DNA of 60,000 nucleotides from Membranipora membranacea (lineage: Eukaryota > Bryozoa > Gymnolaemata > Cheilostomatida > Membraniporidae): contig OU612068.1 of the NCBI GenBank assembly GCA_914767715.1, forward strand, positions 25,422,001-25,482,000, written 5' to 3'. Below, one piece after another: positions 48,977 through 60,000 of this stretch; within the stretch, counting starts at the first letter, position 1; the number at the start of each line of letters is the position of its first letter. The notes beneath the pieces are model-generated. The model did not search any database, was not told where the DNA came from, and was given only the letters and a program-made list of their open reading frames with translations. Made by a program: the position numbers and the translations under genes.

Positions 48977-51231
48977 TAAGCGCTTTTACCCCAATGATAA
49001 CCTGGTAAAAATTCTTACGTTGTTATCGCCTTGAACCTTAGGCACACAACAAAGAGCTAGCCTAGTAACATTGCTGCACAGGCAGAAGAGATGCACTGAA
49101 ATTCTGCTGCCCTAATCAGCCTCCACTGTACACGTAACATGCATGGAACAATACTATCTTAACAGGGAAATGAGGTACAATCAGGTTTCAAGCTTTTCAC
49201 CTTTCATCTCTCTTAAGCAATTGCTATGGAAAACCTCAGCATGATTTGAAAACATATCTCTCTCAATGGTTTGTCTACTTGGAAATATTATTCCATACCC
49301 GTCTAATCAGATAGTCAGTTCGATCATAACAGACTAGTTCCATTACCCTCGTCCGCCACAAGCAACCACTTAAAACTGCTTACAGCATAGGCTTAAGTTT
49401 CATTTGGCACATAGACTCCATGACATGTGTAGCTACTCGAATCTAAGTTTGGAAGGGGGCACAACTTACAATAACTGAATTTCAGGTGACAAGCATTTGA
49501 TCATCATGATATGAGACTTAAACCACACCCACATATTATAATCTATCTATTGTTTCTGTATGTATTGATGGTAAAGAACAAACGCAAATAAATCAGTCAA
49601 AAATATTAATCCAAAATAGAGAATGACAAGGTATAGAGATGACAATGCTACAACATGTAAACAAAAAAACCGAGAAACTATGCCTTGATCAATTGATCAA
49701 ATTGGCATTTTACATTTTGGGTTTTAGACATGGGTCACGGTTGATGGCATCTTCAAAATTCTCTTCAGAAATAAACTTCAGATTTATTTTTCTTGTAGGT
49801 TGGGTTGATAAATTGTCTAAGGATTATCATTCATAAGGTTGTGCAGCTTAATTTCTCTGTGGTGATTGGTTCAAACACTTGGATGAGAGTTGGTCTTATA
49901 TGATTTATTTTGTGAAGTTGTAGGTTAATTTGTCGTATGACAACAAGCTTTTCCTCTGGCAAAAAGCTGGCTTGATCTTTTTATGAGCGAGAGTCGGAAC
50001 AACTTTTTTTAAGTTATCTGCCGCCGTCACTATTTTCGAATGTTGATTTAGAGTTGAAGGTTTCTAATCGGGGCTAATATTAGCTCAGTATTGTATTGAA
50101 GCTGACTGACTGCTGATTGTTTGGGGCTGGATTTTTTGAGGAATTTGTGATGAATTCTAATTTACTTTCATGTTGTTTTGGTTTTTTATTTTGTGTGACG
50201 TGGTTGGCTTGCTGCTGTTGGAAAATCACGATGAACTCCTGCAGTTTCTCAGCAATTAGATTGATCCGTGCATCAATTGCTCCATCATACTAACATGACC
50301 ATATTTTGCCCTGTCAGTTTTCCTCGACTTTATTCTACAAAATTCGACAGAATGTTATTGTCATAGATTTAGCACTTTCTCATGTTAGATAATGGTTCTT
50401 TAATTCTATGGAAGAATTTTTTACAAACAACAATAACTATCTGTCAACTAACAAGAAACTAACGTCAATCTTTTAAGCAGGGCCATAGTTTTCTTACCAA
50501 AAAAGACAACAGTATGTCTTTATTTTTATTAGCATCTTAAACTTCAAAATTTAATCTGTGTTTTTATGTCAAGACCACCATTTATTTTAAGTCATATTCA
50601 GGTACCTTACCTTTTGACATTTTACAGGAGGTGCTGCTTTCAGGAAGGAGTAACAGGTGGTCTATCTGTGTTGTCATAAATATGCACCTTTTGAGCCCTC
50701 TGCCATTTACACCATGTCTTCATCTCTATCGTGTAGATCAGCTGTCCCCATGCTTGTGTTGTTGTGCTTGTGTTCTCAGATTTTATTCAGGAGCTGTAGA
50801 GCAGTTTTCACACTATCATGTTTCAGCATAAAAGCTGGTTATGCCAAGAGCCTGGATTTACAAACATGGTTGGCATAATTTCAATCTAGACAACTTTGGC
50901 TGATTGTCAATATGACAATGAACCAGCATTCTCCTCCAGGCTGATCTCCTTGATGAACTTATTCAGAGGATGGATGGATGTTAAGTGTCGATAGAGTAGG
51001 CTGCGATATCTGTACCATACTGAGAGAATAATGGGTACAGCCTGCCATCTCCAATGCTTACTGTCAAAGTGTTCATAATCTTCTTAAACTTTTTTCCAGT
51101 TAACACAGCAACAGACCGAGGGCAATCACCTAGCTGATTATTATAATGTACAGATTTATGATAAGCTGATCATGAGCGGCAAATACAGCTGTGGTGAGAT
51201 CTTCTCAGAGATGAAGACAACAAACCAGAGT

Positions 51232-51252
51232 AATCAATTAAGATAATTGATT
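51232..51252. promoter_or_regulatory. Palindromic AT element upstream of the gene B promoter
   Basis: AATCAATTA and TAATTGATT form a perfect 9-bp inverted repeat around three bases, 17 bases before the CCAAT box. ATTA/TAAT cores are typical homeodomain sites. Gene A has only a partial match (GATTAATGATTG near 29011). Confidence 0.35.
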
Positions 51253-51268
51253 GGTTTCATGAGGACAA

Positions 51269-51360
51269 CCAATGAGAAAGCTCCATGTGTGAGTGGGTTT
51301 GGCTAGCAAGAAGAAAGGTATAAAATGATTTGCTATCGGAAGAAGAAATCAGATTCCCTC
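51269..51360 (+). promoter_or_regulatory. Core promoter of collagen gene B
   Basis: CCAAT lies at 51269-51273, TATAAAA at 51319-51325 and TCAGATT at 51349-51355, giving a predicted start at 51351. That is again 32 bases after the TATA start, as in gene A. The intervening sequence (AAGCTCCATGTGTGAGTGGG) is nearly the same in both genes. Confidence 0.8.
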
Positions 51361-51411
51361 ATTTGAGCATCCAAGTGTTTTGTCTGAGTATTCTATTCGG
51401 ACACCACCGGG
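51351..51411 (+). other. Noncoding first exon of collagen gene B
   Basis: The predicted leader begins AGATTCCCTCATTTG and ends at a GTAAAT donor after GACACCACCGGG. It is about 12 bases longer than in gene A because of an extra segment near 51380. It has no ATG. Confidence 0.7.
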
Positions 51412-52141
51412 GTAAATATTTATTACTTCTTGAGCATCATTTAGAGAGGAATATGACTTGATTTCCAGCCTACTGGCTTGAAGTACATATATCTGACTTT
51501 GGGAAACTAAATTTTATATTTAAGAATCCTAGCTATTTTTGAAGAAAAATGGAAAAGTTGAGATAAAAATTTTGTAATATTTTCTCTGAAAATTATTTTT
51601 TTGAACTTGCTTGTAATCGATGACTTGTGAGTATATCTGATATACCACCATTTTTAAAAAAAGTTAGGATTTTCATTTTTGATTAGCTATTGCCTACGGA
51701 AGAGATCTTCACCTTTCACAGCAGGCAACTCAACTCCAATAAAATGTCTTACCTTTATAAAAATTTTAAACATTACAACAATTACTTGTGCCCTACTTGG
51801 GAACCCACTGAGAAAGCTTTATACTTATACTTTATACTTTTGGGTTAATCTATAAGTATTTAGGGATTTTATTGTGATCGGTAATTTGATTTTGAAAGTC
51901 ATTTGTTTCAATTTCAAATCAGAGCTTTGGTAGAAGTTCTTTGATTTATTGAAAACATTAGAAAACAGAAAACAATTGAAATAATATTTTGGAATGGAAA
52001 GTAAATATTTGGAATCAGAGTAGGGTATGAAGGGAGTTAATCCTAACATCTGGGATCTTCACTCATATTTTTTACATGTAATTGTCTCATCATCTGAATT
52101 ACTGAATAAAACTTTTTTTAATATATATTTTAGAATTAAAT

Positions 52142-55100
52142 ATGAAGGGAGATTTAGAGTATGCAGGTCATACTCACAAAGAGGAGCGAAGAACTCCAGC
52201 AGTATCAGGACTAGGAGTTATTGCTATCACTGGTCTCCTGATCACTGTTACCGTCGCTGGAACTATCTTCGGCGTTCATCTCATGAACAGAATTGACCAA
52301 CTATCTGTAAGTATTCAACAAATTTTCTGCCATAATATGCAAATGTCACATCGCACAGTGATCGAAGTTTAAAGTTTGTTGGATAGAGTTTTGAATAATC
52401 AAACAACCTAATCTCACAAATTCGTAATGGATTACAGAACCATTATCATCTCTTACAATAAATTATAAAACAACATTAGAAAGGCATTCAAATAAAAGAG
52501 TTTGACATCCAATTCATTATACACAGGCATTGGAATCTCAAGTTTCACAATTGCAGACCGAAAATGCTGAATTGAAATCTAGACAAACTGTGACAGAGAC
52601 ATGGAAAGAAACCACAGACACAAAGATCGAGTCTCTTGAGAACCTTAGGTCAAAGAGACAGGTCGAATATGGAAACCTTGACGCACGAGCACTACAATAC
52701 GGCAGTAAGTAATCATATTACCTGTATAGTAGAAAATGTTTCAATCACCTGGCATCGAAAGGCAGTTGTTGAAAAACTGGAGCGGCAATAAGATGATTTA
52801 AAACTGACCAAACTGGAGCGGTAATAAGATGATTTAAAACTGACCAAATTTAAAGTCAAATCAAATCTGAAAACAATTGAAGTCTGCATGCTTATCTATT
52901 GTTTGATTAAAGTGTCAAGTAACATTTTTTCAAGGCACTTACCTTAATATTAAATAAATTTTGTTTCCAATATTAATAAAAACAACCTCTTGTTACAGAC
53001 TGCAACTGTCCAGCTGGGCCAAGAGGTCAAACTGGACCCGCAGGAGCTAGAGGACCAAAGGGAGACCGCGGAGATGCTGGTCGACCAGGTGCTCCAGGAC
53101 AAGCTGGTCAACCAGGAAGAGATGGAGGACTCGGAGCCACAGGTGTACGAGGATCCACTGGATCAACTGGTGTACGAGGAGTCGGAACACCAGGACAGCC
53201 AGGTCAACCAGGAGATGATGGCAGACATGGTAATGATGGAAACCACGGTAATGATGGTGCACCAGGACAACCAGGTTCTCCAGGACAACCAGGTATCGAT
53301 GGACAGCCAGGATCACAAGGATTCCCAGGAACCCCAGGAAATGATGGTACACCAGGACAAGCTGGATCACCAGGATCACCAGGTTTTGATGGACAGCCAG
53401 GAACACCAGGACAACCAGGAAGCGCTGGAGCCCCAGGTATTGGACAACCAGGAGCACCAGGATTTGATGGACAACCAGGAACACCAGGAACACCAGGTCA
53501 GCCCGGAAATGACGGTCAACCAGGATCAGCAGGATCGCCAGGATTTGATGGTCAACCAGGACAAGCTGGTACACCAGGACAACCAGGTAATGATGGACAA
53601 CCAGGAGCACCAGGTCAACGTGGTAATGATGGAGCACCAGGTGTTGGACAACCAGGAGCTGCAGGACAACCAGGTTCCCCAGGATTTGATGGGCAACCAG
53701 GATCACAAGGAGCACCAGGACAGCCAGGATCAGCAGGGCAACCAGGAAACGATGGAGCACCAGGTCAACCAGGTTCGGCTGGACAACCAGGATCAGCAGG
53801 ATTTGATGGACAACCAGGCCAAGCAGGAGCACCAGGACAAGCTGGAGCATCAGGACAACCAGGTAATGATGGAGCACCAGGACAACCAGGAAGTGCCGGA
53901 CAACCAGGTAGTGCTGGACAACCAGGATCCCCAGGATTTGATGGTCAACCAGGATCAGCAGGACAACCAGGACAACCTGGTGCACCAGGACAGCCAGGAA
54001 ACGATGGACAGCAAGGAGCACCAGGAGTCGGACAACCAGGAGCTGCCGGACAACCAGGAGCACCAGGATTTGATGGACAACCGGGTCAAGCTGGCGCACA
54101 AGGACAACCCGGTAGTGATGGACAGCCAGGAGCACCAGGACAACGTGGTAATGATGGAGCGCCAGGTGTTGGACAACCAGGAGCAGCTGGGCAACCAGGA
54201 GCTGCAGGACAACCAGGATCACCAGGATTTGATGGACAGCCAGGATCTGCAGGTCAACCAGGATCTTCAGGACAACCAGGAAATGATGGAGCACCAGGAC
54301 AACCAGGTTCAGCTGGACAACCAGGAACACCAGGTTCACCAGGATTTGATGGTCAACCAGGACAAGCTGGAGCATCAGGTCAACCAGGTAATGATGGACA
54401 ACCAGGATCACAAGGAGCACCAGGACAGCAAGGTAATGCTGGAGCCCCAGGACAACCAGGAGCAGCAGGATTTGATGGTCAACCAGGATCACAAGGAGCC
54501 CCAGGCCAACCTGGATCAGCTGGACAACCAGGACAGGCTGGAGCAGCAGGTCAACCAGGTAACGATGGACAGCCAGGAGCACCAGGACAACGTGGAAATG
54601 ATGGAGCACCAGGTGTTGGACAACCAGGTGCTGCAGGACAACCAGGAGCACCAGGATTCCATGGTCAACCAGGATCACAAGGAGCACCAGGACAACCAGG
54701 ATCACAAGGAGCACCAGGACAACCAGGAGCAGCAGGATTCGATGGACAACCAGGATCACAAGGAGCCCCAGGACAAGCTGGATCAGCTGGACAGCCAGGG
54801 CAGGCTGGAGCAGCAGGTCAACCAGGAAATGATGGACAACCGGGAGCACCAGGCCAACGTGGAAACGATGGAGCACCAGGTGTTGGACAACCAGGAGCTG
54901 CAGGACAACCAGGAGCACCAGGATTTGATGGTCAACCAGGATCACAGGGAGCCCCAGGACAACCTGGATCAGCTGGACAGCCAGGACAAGCTGGAGCAGC
55001 AGGTCAACCAGGTAATGATGGACAACCAGGAGCACCAGGAATTGGACAACCAGGAGCTGCTGGACAGCCAGGATCACCAGGATTTGATGGTCAACCAGGA

Positions 55101-58100
55101 GCTGCTGGTCAACCAGGATCTTCAGGACAGCCAGGAAATGATGGAGCACCAGGACAACCAGGCTCAGCTGGACAACCAGGAGCTGCAGGATTTGATGGAC
55201 AACCAGGATCACAAGGAGCCCCAGGACAACCAGGATCTGCAGGACAACCAGGTAATGCTGGAGCACCAGGACAACCAGGAGCAGCAGGATTTGACGGTCA
55301 ACCCGGGTCACAAGGAGCCCCAGGCCAACCAGGATCAGCTGGACAACCAGGACAAGCTGGAGCAGCAGGTCAACCAGGTAATGATGGACAGCCAGGAGCA
55401 CCAGGTCAACGCGGAAATGATGGAGCACCAGGCGTAGGACAACCAGGAGCTGCAGGACAACCAGGAAATGATGGAGCACCAGGACAACCAGGTTCAGCTG
55501 GTCAACCAGGCTCTCCAGGTTTTGATGGACAACCAGGATCACAAGGAGCCCCAGGACAACCAGGATCCGCTGGACAACCAGGAAATGCAGGAGCCACAGG
55601 ACAACCAGGAGCTGCAGGATTCGATGGCCAACCAGGATCACAAGGAGCACCAGGTCAACCTGGATCAGCTGGACAACCAGGTAATGATGGGCAACCAGGA
55701 TCACAAGGAGCACCAGGACAACAAGGTAATGCTGGAGCCCCAGGACAGCCAGGAGCAGCAGGATTTGATGGACAACCAGGATCACAAGGAGCACCAGGTC
55801 AACCTGGATCAGCTGGACAACCAGGACAGGCTGGAGCAGCAGGTCAACCAGGTAATGATGGTCAACCAGGACAACCAGGCCAACGTGGTAATGATGGAGC
55901 ACCAGGTGTTGGACAGCCAGGAGCTGCAGGACAACCAGGAGCACCAGGATTCGATGGACAACCAGGATCACAAGGAGCACCAGGACAACCCGGATCCGCT
56001 GGACAACCAGGTAATGCTGGAGCCGCAGGACAACCAGGAGCTGCAGGATTTGATGGACAACCAGGAGCACAAGGAGCCCCAGGCCAACCTGGATCAGCTG
56101 GACAGCCAGGACAGGCTGGAGCAGCAGGCCAACCAGGTAATGATGGACAACCAGGAGCACCAGGCCAACGTGGTAATGATGGAGCACCAGGTGTTGGACA
56201 GCCAGGAGCTGCAGGACAACCAGGAGCACCAGGATTCGATGGACAACCAGGATCACAAGGAGCACCAGGACAACCAGGATCCGCTGGACAACCAGGTAAT
56301 GCAGGAGCCGCAGGACAACCAGGAGCTGCAGGATTTGATGGACAACCAGGAGCACAAGGAGCACCAGGCCAACCTGGATCAGCTGGACAGCCAGGTCAGG
56401 CTGGAGCAGCAGGCCAACCAGGTAATGATGGGCAACCAGGAGCCCCAGGAATTGGACAACCAGGAGCTGCAGGACAACCAGGAGCTGCAGGATTCGATGG
56501 ACAACCAGGAGCACAAGGAGCCCCAGGCCAACCTGGATCAGCTGGACAACCAGGACAAGCTGGAGCAGCAGGTCAACCAGGTAATGATGGACAACCAGGA
56601 GCACCAGGCCAACGTGGTAATGACGGCGCACCAGGTGTTGGACAGCCAGGAGCTGCAGGACAACCAGGAAACGATGGAGCACCAGGACAACCAGGCTCTG
56701 CTGGACAACCAGGTTCTCCAGGCTTTGATGGACAACCAGGATCACAAGGAGCACCAGGACAACCAGGATCTGCTGGACAACCAGGATCTGCTGGACAACC
56801 AGGAGCAGCAGGATTTGATGGACAACCAGGATCACAAGGAGCCCCAGGCCAACCTGGATCAGCTGGACAACCAGGACAAGCTGGAGCAGCAGGTCAACCA
56901 GGTAATGATGGACAGCCAGGAGCACCAGGAATTGGACAACCAGGAGCTGCAGGACAGCCAGGAGCACCAGGATTCGATGGACAACCAGGATCGCAAGGAG
57001 CACCAGGACAGCCTGGATCCGCTGGACAACCAGGTAATGCAGGAGCCGCGGGACAACCAGGAGCACCAGGATTCGATGGACAACCAGGATCACAAGGAGC
57101 ACCAGGCCAATCTGGAGCAGCAGGTCAACCGGGTAATGATGGACAACCAGGAGCGCCAGGCCAACGTGGTAGTGATGGAGCACCAGGTGTTGGACAACCA
57201 GGAGCTGCAGGACAACCAGGAGCGCCAGGATTCGATGGTCAACCAGGATCACAGGGAGCCCCAGGACAACCAGGAAATGCTGGAGCACCAGGACAACCAG
57301 GAGCAGCAGGATTTGATGGTCAACCAGGATCACAAGGAGCCCCAGGACAACCTGGATCAGCTGGTCAACCAGGTAATGCAGGAGCCGCAGGACAACCAGG
57401 AGCTGCAGGATTTGATGGACAACCAGGAGCACAAGGAGCCCCAGGCCAACCTGGATCAGCTGGACAACCAGGTAATGATGGACAACCAGGAGCGCCAGGC
57501 CAACGTGGTAATGATGGAGCACCAGGTGTTGGACAACCAGGAGCTGCAGGACAACCAGGAGCACCAGGATTTGATGGTCAGCCAGGATCACAGGGAGCTC
57601 CAGGACAACCTGGATCAGCTGGACAGCCAGGACAGGCTGGAGCAGCAGGTCAACCGGGTAATGATGGACAACCAGGAGCACCAGGAATTGGACAGCCAGG
57701 AGCTGCTGGACAGCCAGGATCACCAGGATTTGATGGTCAACCAGGAGCTGCAGGGCAACCAGGGTCTGCTGGACAACCAGGTAATGCTGGAGCCCCAGGA
57801 CAACCAGGAGCAGCAGGATTTGATGGTCAACCAGGATCACAAGGAGCCCCAGGTCAACCTGGATCAGCTGGACAACCAGGTAATGATGGACAACCAGGAT
57901 CACAAGGAGCACCAGGACAACAAGGTAACGCTGGAGCCCCAGGACAACCAGGAGCAGCAGGATTCGATGGACAACCAGGATCACAAGGAGCACCAGGTCA
58001 ACCAGGATCTGCTGGACAACCAGGACAAGCTGGAGCAGCTGGACAACCAGGTAATGATGGACAACCAGGATCACAAGGAGCCCCAGGACAACAAGGTAAT

Positions 58101-60000
58101 GCTGGAGCCCCAGGACAACCAGGAGCAGCAGGATTCGATGGACAACCAGGATCACAAGGAGCCCCAGGCCAACCTGGATCAGCTGGACAGCCAGGACAGG
58201 CTGGAGCAGCAGGACAACCAGGTAATGATGGACAACCAGGAGCACCAGGAATCGGGCAGCCAGGAGCCGCTGGACAACCAGGATCACCTGGATTTGATGG
58301 TCAACCAGGAGCTGCAGGACAACCAGGATCTGCTGGACAACCAGGTAATGCTGGAGCCCCAGGACAACCAGGAGCAGCAGGACTTGATGGTCAACCAGGA
58401 TCACAAGGAGCCCCAGGACAACCCGGATCAGCTGGACAACCAGGTAATGATGGACAAACAGGATCACAAGGAGCACCAGGACAACAAGGTAATGCTGGAG
58501 CCCCAGGACAACCAGGAGCAGCAGGATTCGATGGACAACCAGGATCACAAGGAGCCCCAGGCCAACCTGGATCAGCTGGACAGCCAGGACAGGCTGGCGC
58601 AGCAGGACAACCAGGTAATGATGGACAACCAGGAGCACCAGGAATCGGACAGCCAGGAGCCGCTGGACAGCCAGGATCACCAGGATTTGATGGTCAACCA
58701 GGAGCTGCAGGACAACCAGGATCTGCTGGACAACCAGGTAATGCTGGAGCCCCAGGACAACCAGGAGCAGCAGGATTTGATGGACAACCAGGATCACAAG
58801 GAGCCCCAGGACAACCTGGATCAGCTGGACAACCAGGTAATGATGGACAACCAGGATCACAAGGAGCACCAGGACAACCAGGTAATGCTGGAGCCCCAGG
58901 ACAACCAGGAGCAGCAGGATTCGATGGACAACCAGGATCACAAGGAGCCCCAGGCCAACCTGGGTCAGCTGGACAGCCAGGACAGGCTGGAGCAGCAGGA
59001 CAACCAGGTAATGATGGACAACCAGGAGCACCAGGAATTGGACAGCCAGGAGCCGCTGGACAGCCAGGATCACCAGGATTTGATGGTCAACCAGGAGCTG
59101 CAGGACAACCAGGATCTGCTGGACAACCAGGTAATGCTGGAGCCCCAGGACAACCAGGAGCAGCAGGATTTGATGGTCAACCGGGATCACAAGGAGCCCC
59201 AGGACAACCTGGATCAGCTGGACAACCAGGATCTGCTGGACAACCAGGTAATGATGGACAACCGGGATCACAAGGAGCACCAGGACAACAAGGTAATGCT
59301 GGAGCCACAGGACAACCAGGAGCAGCAGGATTCGATGGACAACCAGGATCACAAGGAGCCCCAGGCCAACCTGGATCAGCTGGACAGCCAGGACAACCAG
59401 GTAATGATGGACAACCAGGAGCACCAGGAATTGGACAGCCAGGAGCCGCTGGACAGCCAGGATCACCAGGATTTGATGGTCAACCAGGAGCTGCAGGACA
59501 ACCAGGATCTGCTGGACAACCAGGATCTGCTGGACAACCAGGAGCAGCAGGTTTTGACGGTCAACCAGGATCACAAGGAGCACCAGGCCAACCTGGATCA
59601 GCAGGACAGCCAGGACAGGCTGGAGCAGCAGGTCAACCAGGTAATGATGGACAGCCAGGGCAACCAGGTCAACGTGGTAATGATGGAGCACCAGGTGTAG
59701 GACAACCGGGAGCTGCAGGACAACCAGGAAATGATGGAGCGCCAGGACAACCAGGATCAGCTGGTCAACCCGGCTCTCCCGGTTTTGATGGACAACCAGG
59801 ATCACAAGGAGCCCCAGGACAACCCGGATCTGCCGGACAACCAGGAAACGATGGACAACCAGGATCACAAGGAGCACCAGGACAACAAGGTAATGCTGGA
59901 GCACCAGGACAACCAGGAGCAGCAGGATTTGATGGTCAACCAGGATCTCAAGGAGCCCCAGGTCAACCAGGATCAGCTGGACAACCAGGTCAAGCTGGAG
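52142..60000 (+). CDS. Giant type II transmembrane, furin-site collagen (gene B, 3' end outside window)
   Basis: Coding exons are 52142-52306, 52527-52704 and 52999 to the window edge, with GT..AG borders and phases 0 and 1. They encode at least 2,448 residues. The first 49 residues are identical to gene A, including the membrane span. The coiled coil is different: one exon replaces two, with residues L57, V61, L64, N68, L71 and Q75 on a 4-3 heptad. RSKR (96-99) is the convertase site and NCNC (115-118) precedes the triplets. The start of the collagen exon is almost identical to A for about 550 bases. After that the array differs in order and favours GAAGFD, GSQGAP, GNAGAP and GQAGAA. The frame (codons at positions divisible by three) is still open at 60000. 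It probably assembles as its own trimer, or with A if the coils are compatible; neither is shown. Confidence 0.88.
52775..52846 (+). repeat. 36-bp tandem duplication in a gene B intron
   Basis: Two adjacent 36-base copies starting AACTGGAGCGG differ at a single base (C or T after the GCGG). They lie in the intron before the collagen exon. Confidence 0.85.
52999..60000 (+). repeat. Collagen exon of gene B (incomplete)
   Basis: At least 7 kb of Gly-X-Y code without an intron, in phase at the checked points (about 55983 and 59943). Gly-X-Gly breaks ([18 protein letters not shown]) recur, as in gene A. Only the first part (52999 to about 53550) aligns base for base with gene A. Confidence 0.88.
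58251..59823 (+). repeat. 393-bp higher-order repeat in collagen B
   Basis: The landmark GGAAT(T/C)GG (the GIG break) falls at 58251, 58644, 59037 and 59430, exactly 393 bases apart. 393 bases is 131 codons: 43 triplets plus the two residues of the break. Units are nearly identical, so this end of the array has been homogenised recently. The landmark before them is at 57687 (564 bases earlier). Confidence 0.8.

Larger units (their letters stand above)
42182..51260. other. Gene-free stretch between the two collagen genes
   Basis: The lower end contains the 3' untranslated region of gene A. The rest holds a cluster of GAA/TTC palindromes with a TATA-like site (45062-45203), a foldback (45457-45548), a duplicated 200-base segment, a hairpin (47477-47514), an (AGC)n tract and a reverse-transcriptase relic, listed separately. 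No intact gene could be supported. Confidence 0.55.

Noticed and set aside
52990-55437. Plus-strand open frames over collagen B (also 55468-59700)
   Set aside because: Shadow frames of the Gly-X-Y code, broken where GGC GTA or GGT GTA reads as TAG out of phase. The collagen frame itself runs through.

Overview
The window is animal nuclear DNA. Four protein-coding genes can be supported, all split by spliceosomal introns with GT..AG borders. They lie in AT-rich, gene-poor DNA carrying small foldback elements, one tRNA-derived SINE and a decayed retrotransposon fragment. EEPD1-like and NKIRAS-like (kappaB-Ras) genes place it in Metazoa. Nothing fixes the phylum; a marine invertebrate is a guess.

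Layout. 1-4641: gene-free, with a 60-bp foldback (1751-1810) and a SINE (2127-2437). 4642-11544, minus strand: a complete six-exon EEPD1-type nuclease-fold gene (588 codons). 16034-18736, minus strand: a complete six-coding-exon kappaB-Ras gene (189 codons). 18802-29100: gene-free, but holding diverged tandem exon-like units (22.3-26.1 kb), a 98-nt hairpin with perfect 22-bp arms, and inverted repeats. 29185-42181, plus strand: collagen gene A, complete, whose main exon is 11.3 kb of Gly-X-Y code. 42182-51260: gene-free, with a heat-shock-element-like cluster, foldbacks, a (AGC)n tract, a duplicated 200-bp segment and a reverse-transcriptase relic. 51351-60000, plus strand: collagen gene B, a paralogue of A, cut by the window edge.

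The main discovery is the pair of giant collagens. Each is predicted to be a type II membrane protein: about 20 cytoplasmic residues, one membrane span, a coiled coil, a furin-type site (RVKR or RSKR), an NCNC cysteine pair, then an uninterrupted reading frame of Gly-X-Y repeats rich in GQP, GAP, GSA, GND and GFD. Gene A encodes about 3,880 residues with about 1,240 triplets and only a 21-residue C-terminal tail. That layout is like MACIT collagens (XIII, XXIII, XXV) and, in outline, nematode cuticle collagens, but the helix is roughly 1 micrometre long. The triplets carry regular Gly-X-Gly one-residue interruptions, almost no lysine or tyrosine, and nested higher-order repeats (about 2.5 kb in A, 393 bp in B). 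Both genes share a compact CCAAT/TATA/Inr promoter and a noncoding first exon, so they are probably co-expressed at high level in one tissue, perhaps to make a shed fibrous material. Their coiled-coil exons differ, which could keep the chains from mixing.

The collagen reading frame has no in-frame start codon within its main exon, whereas other frames on both strands stay open for thousands of codons. Simple ORF callers will therefore report the wrong proteins here.
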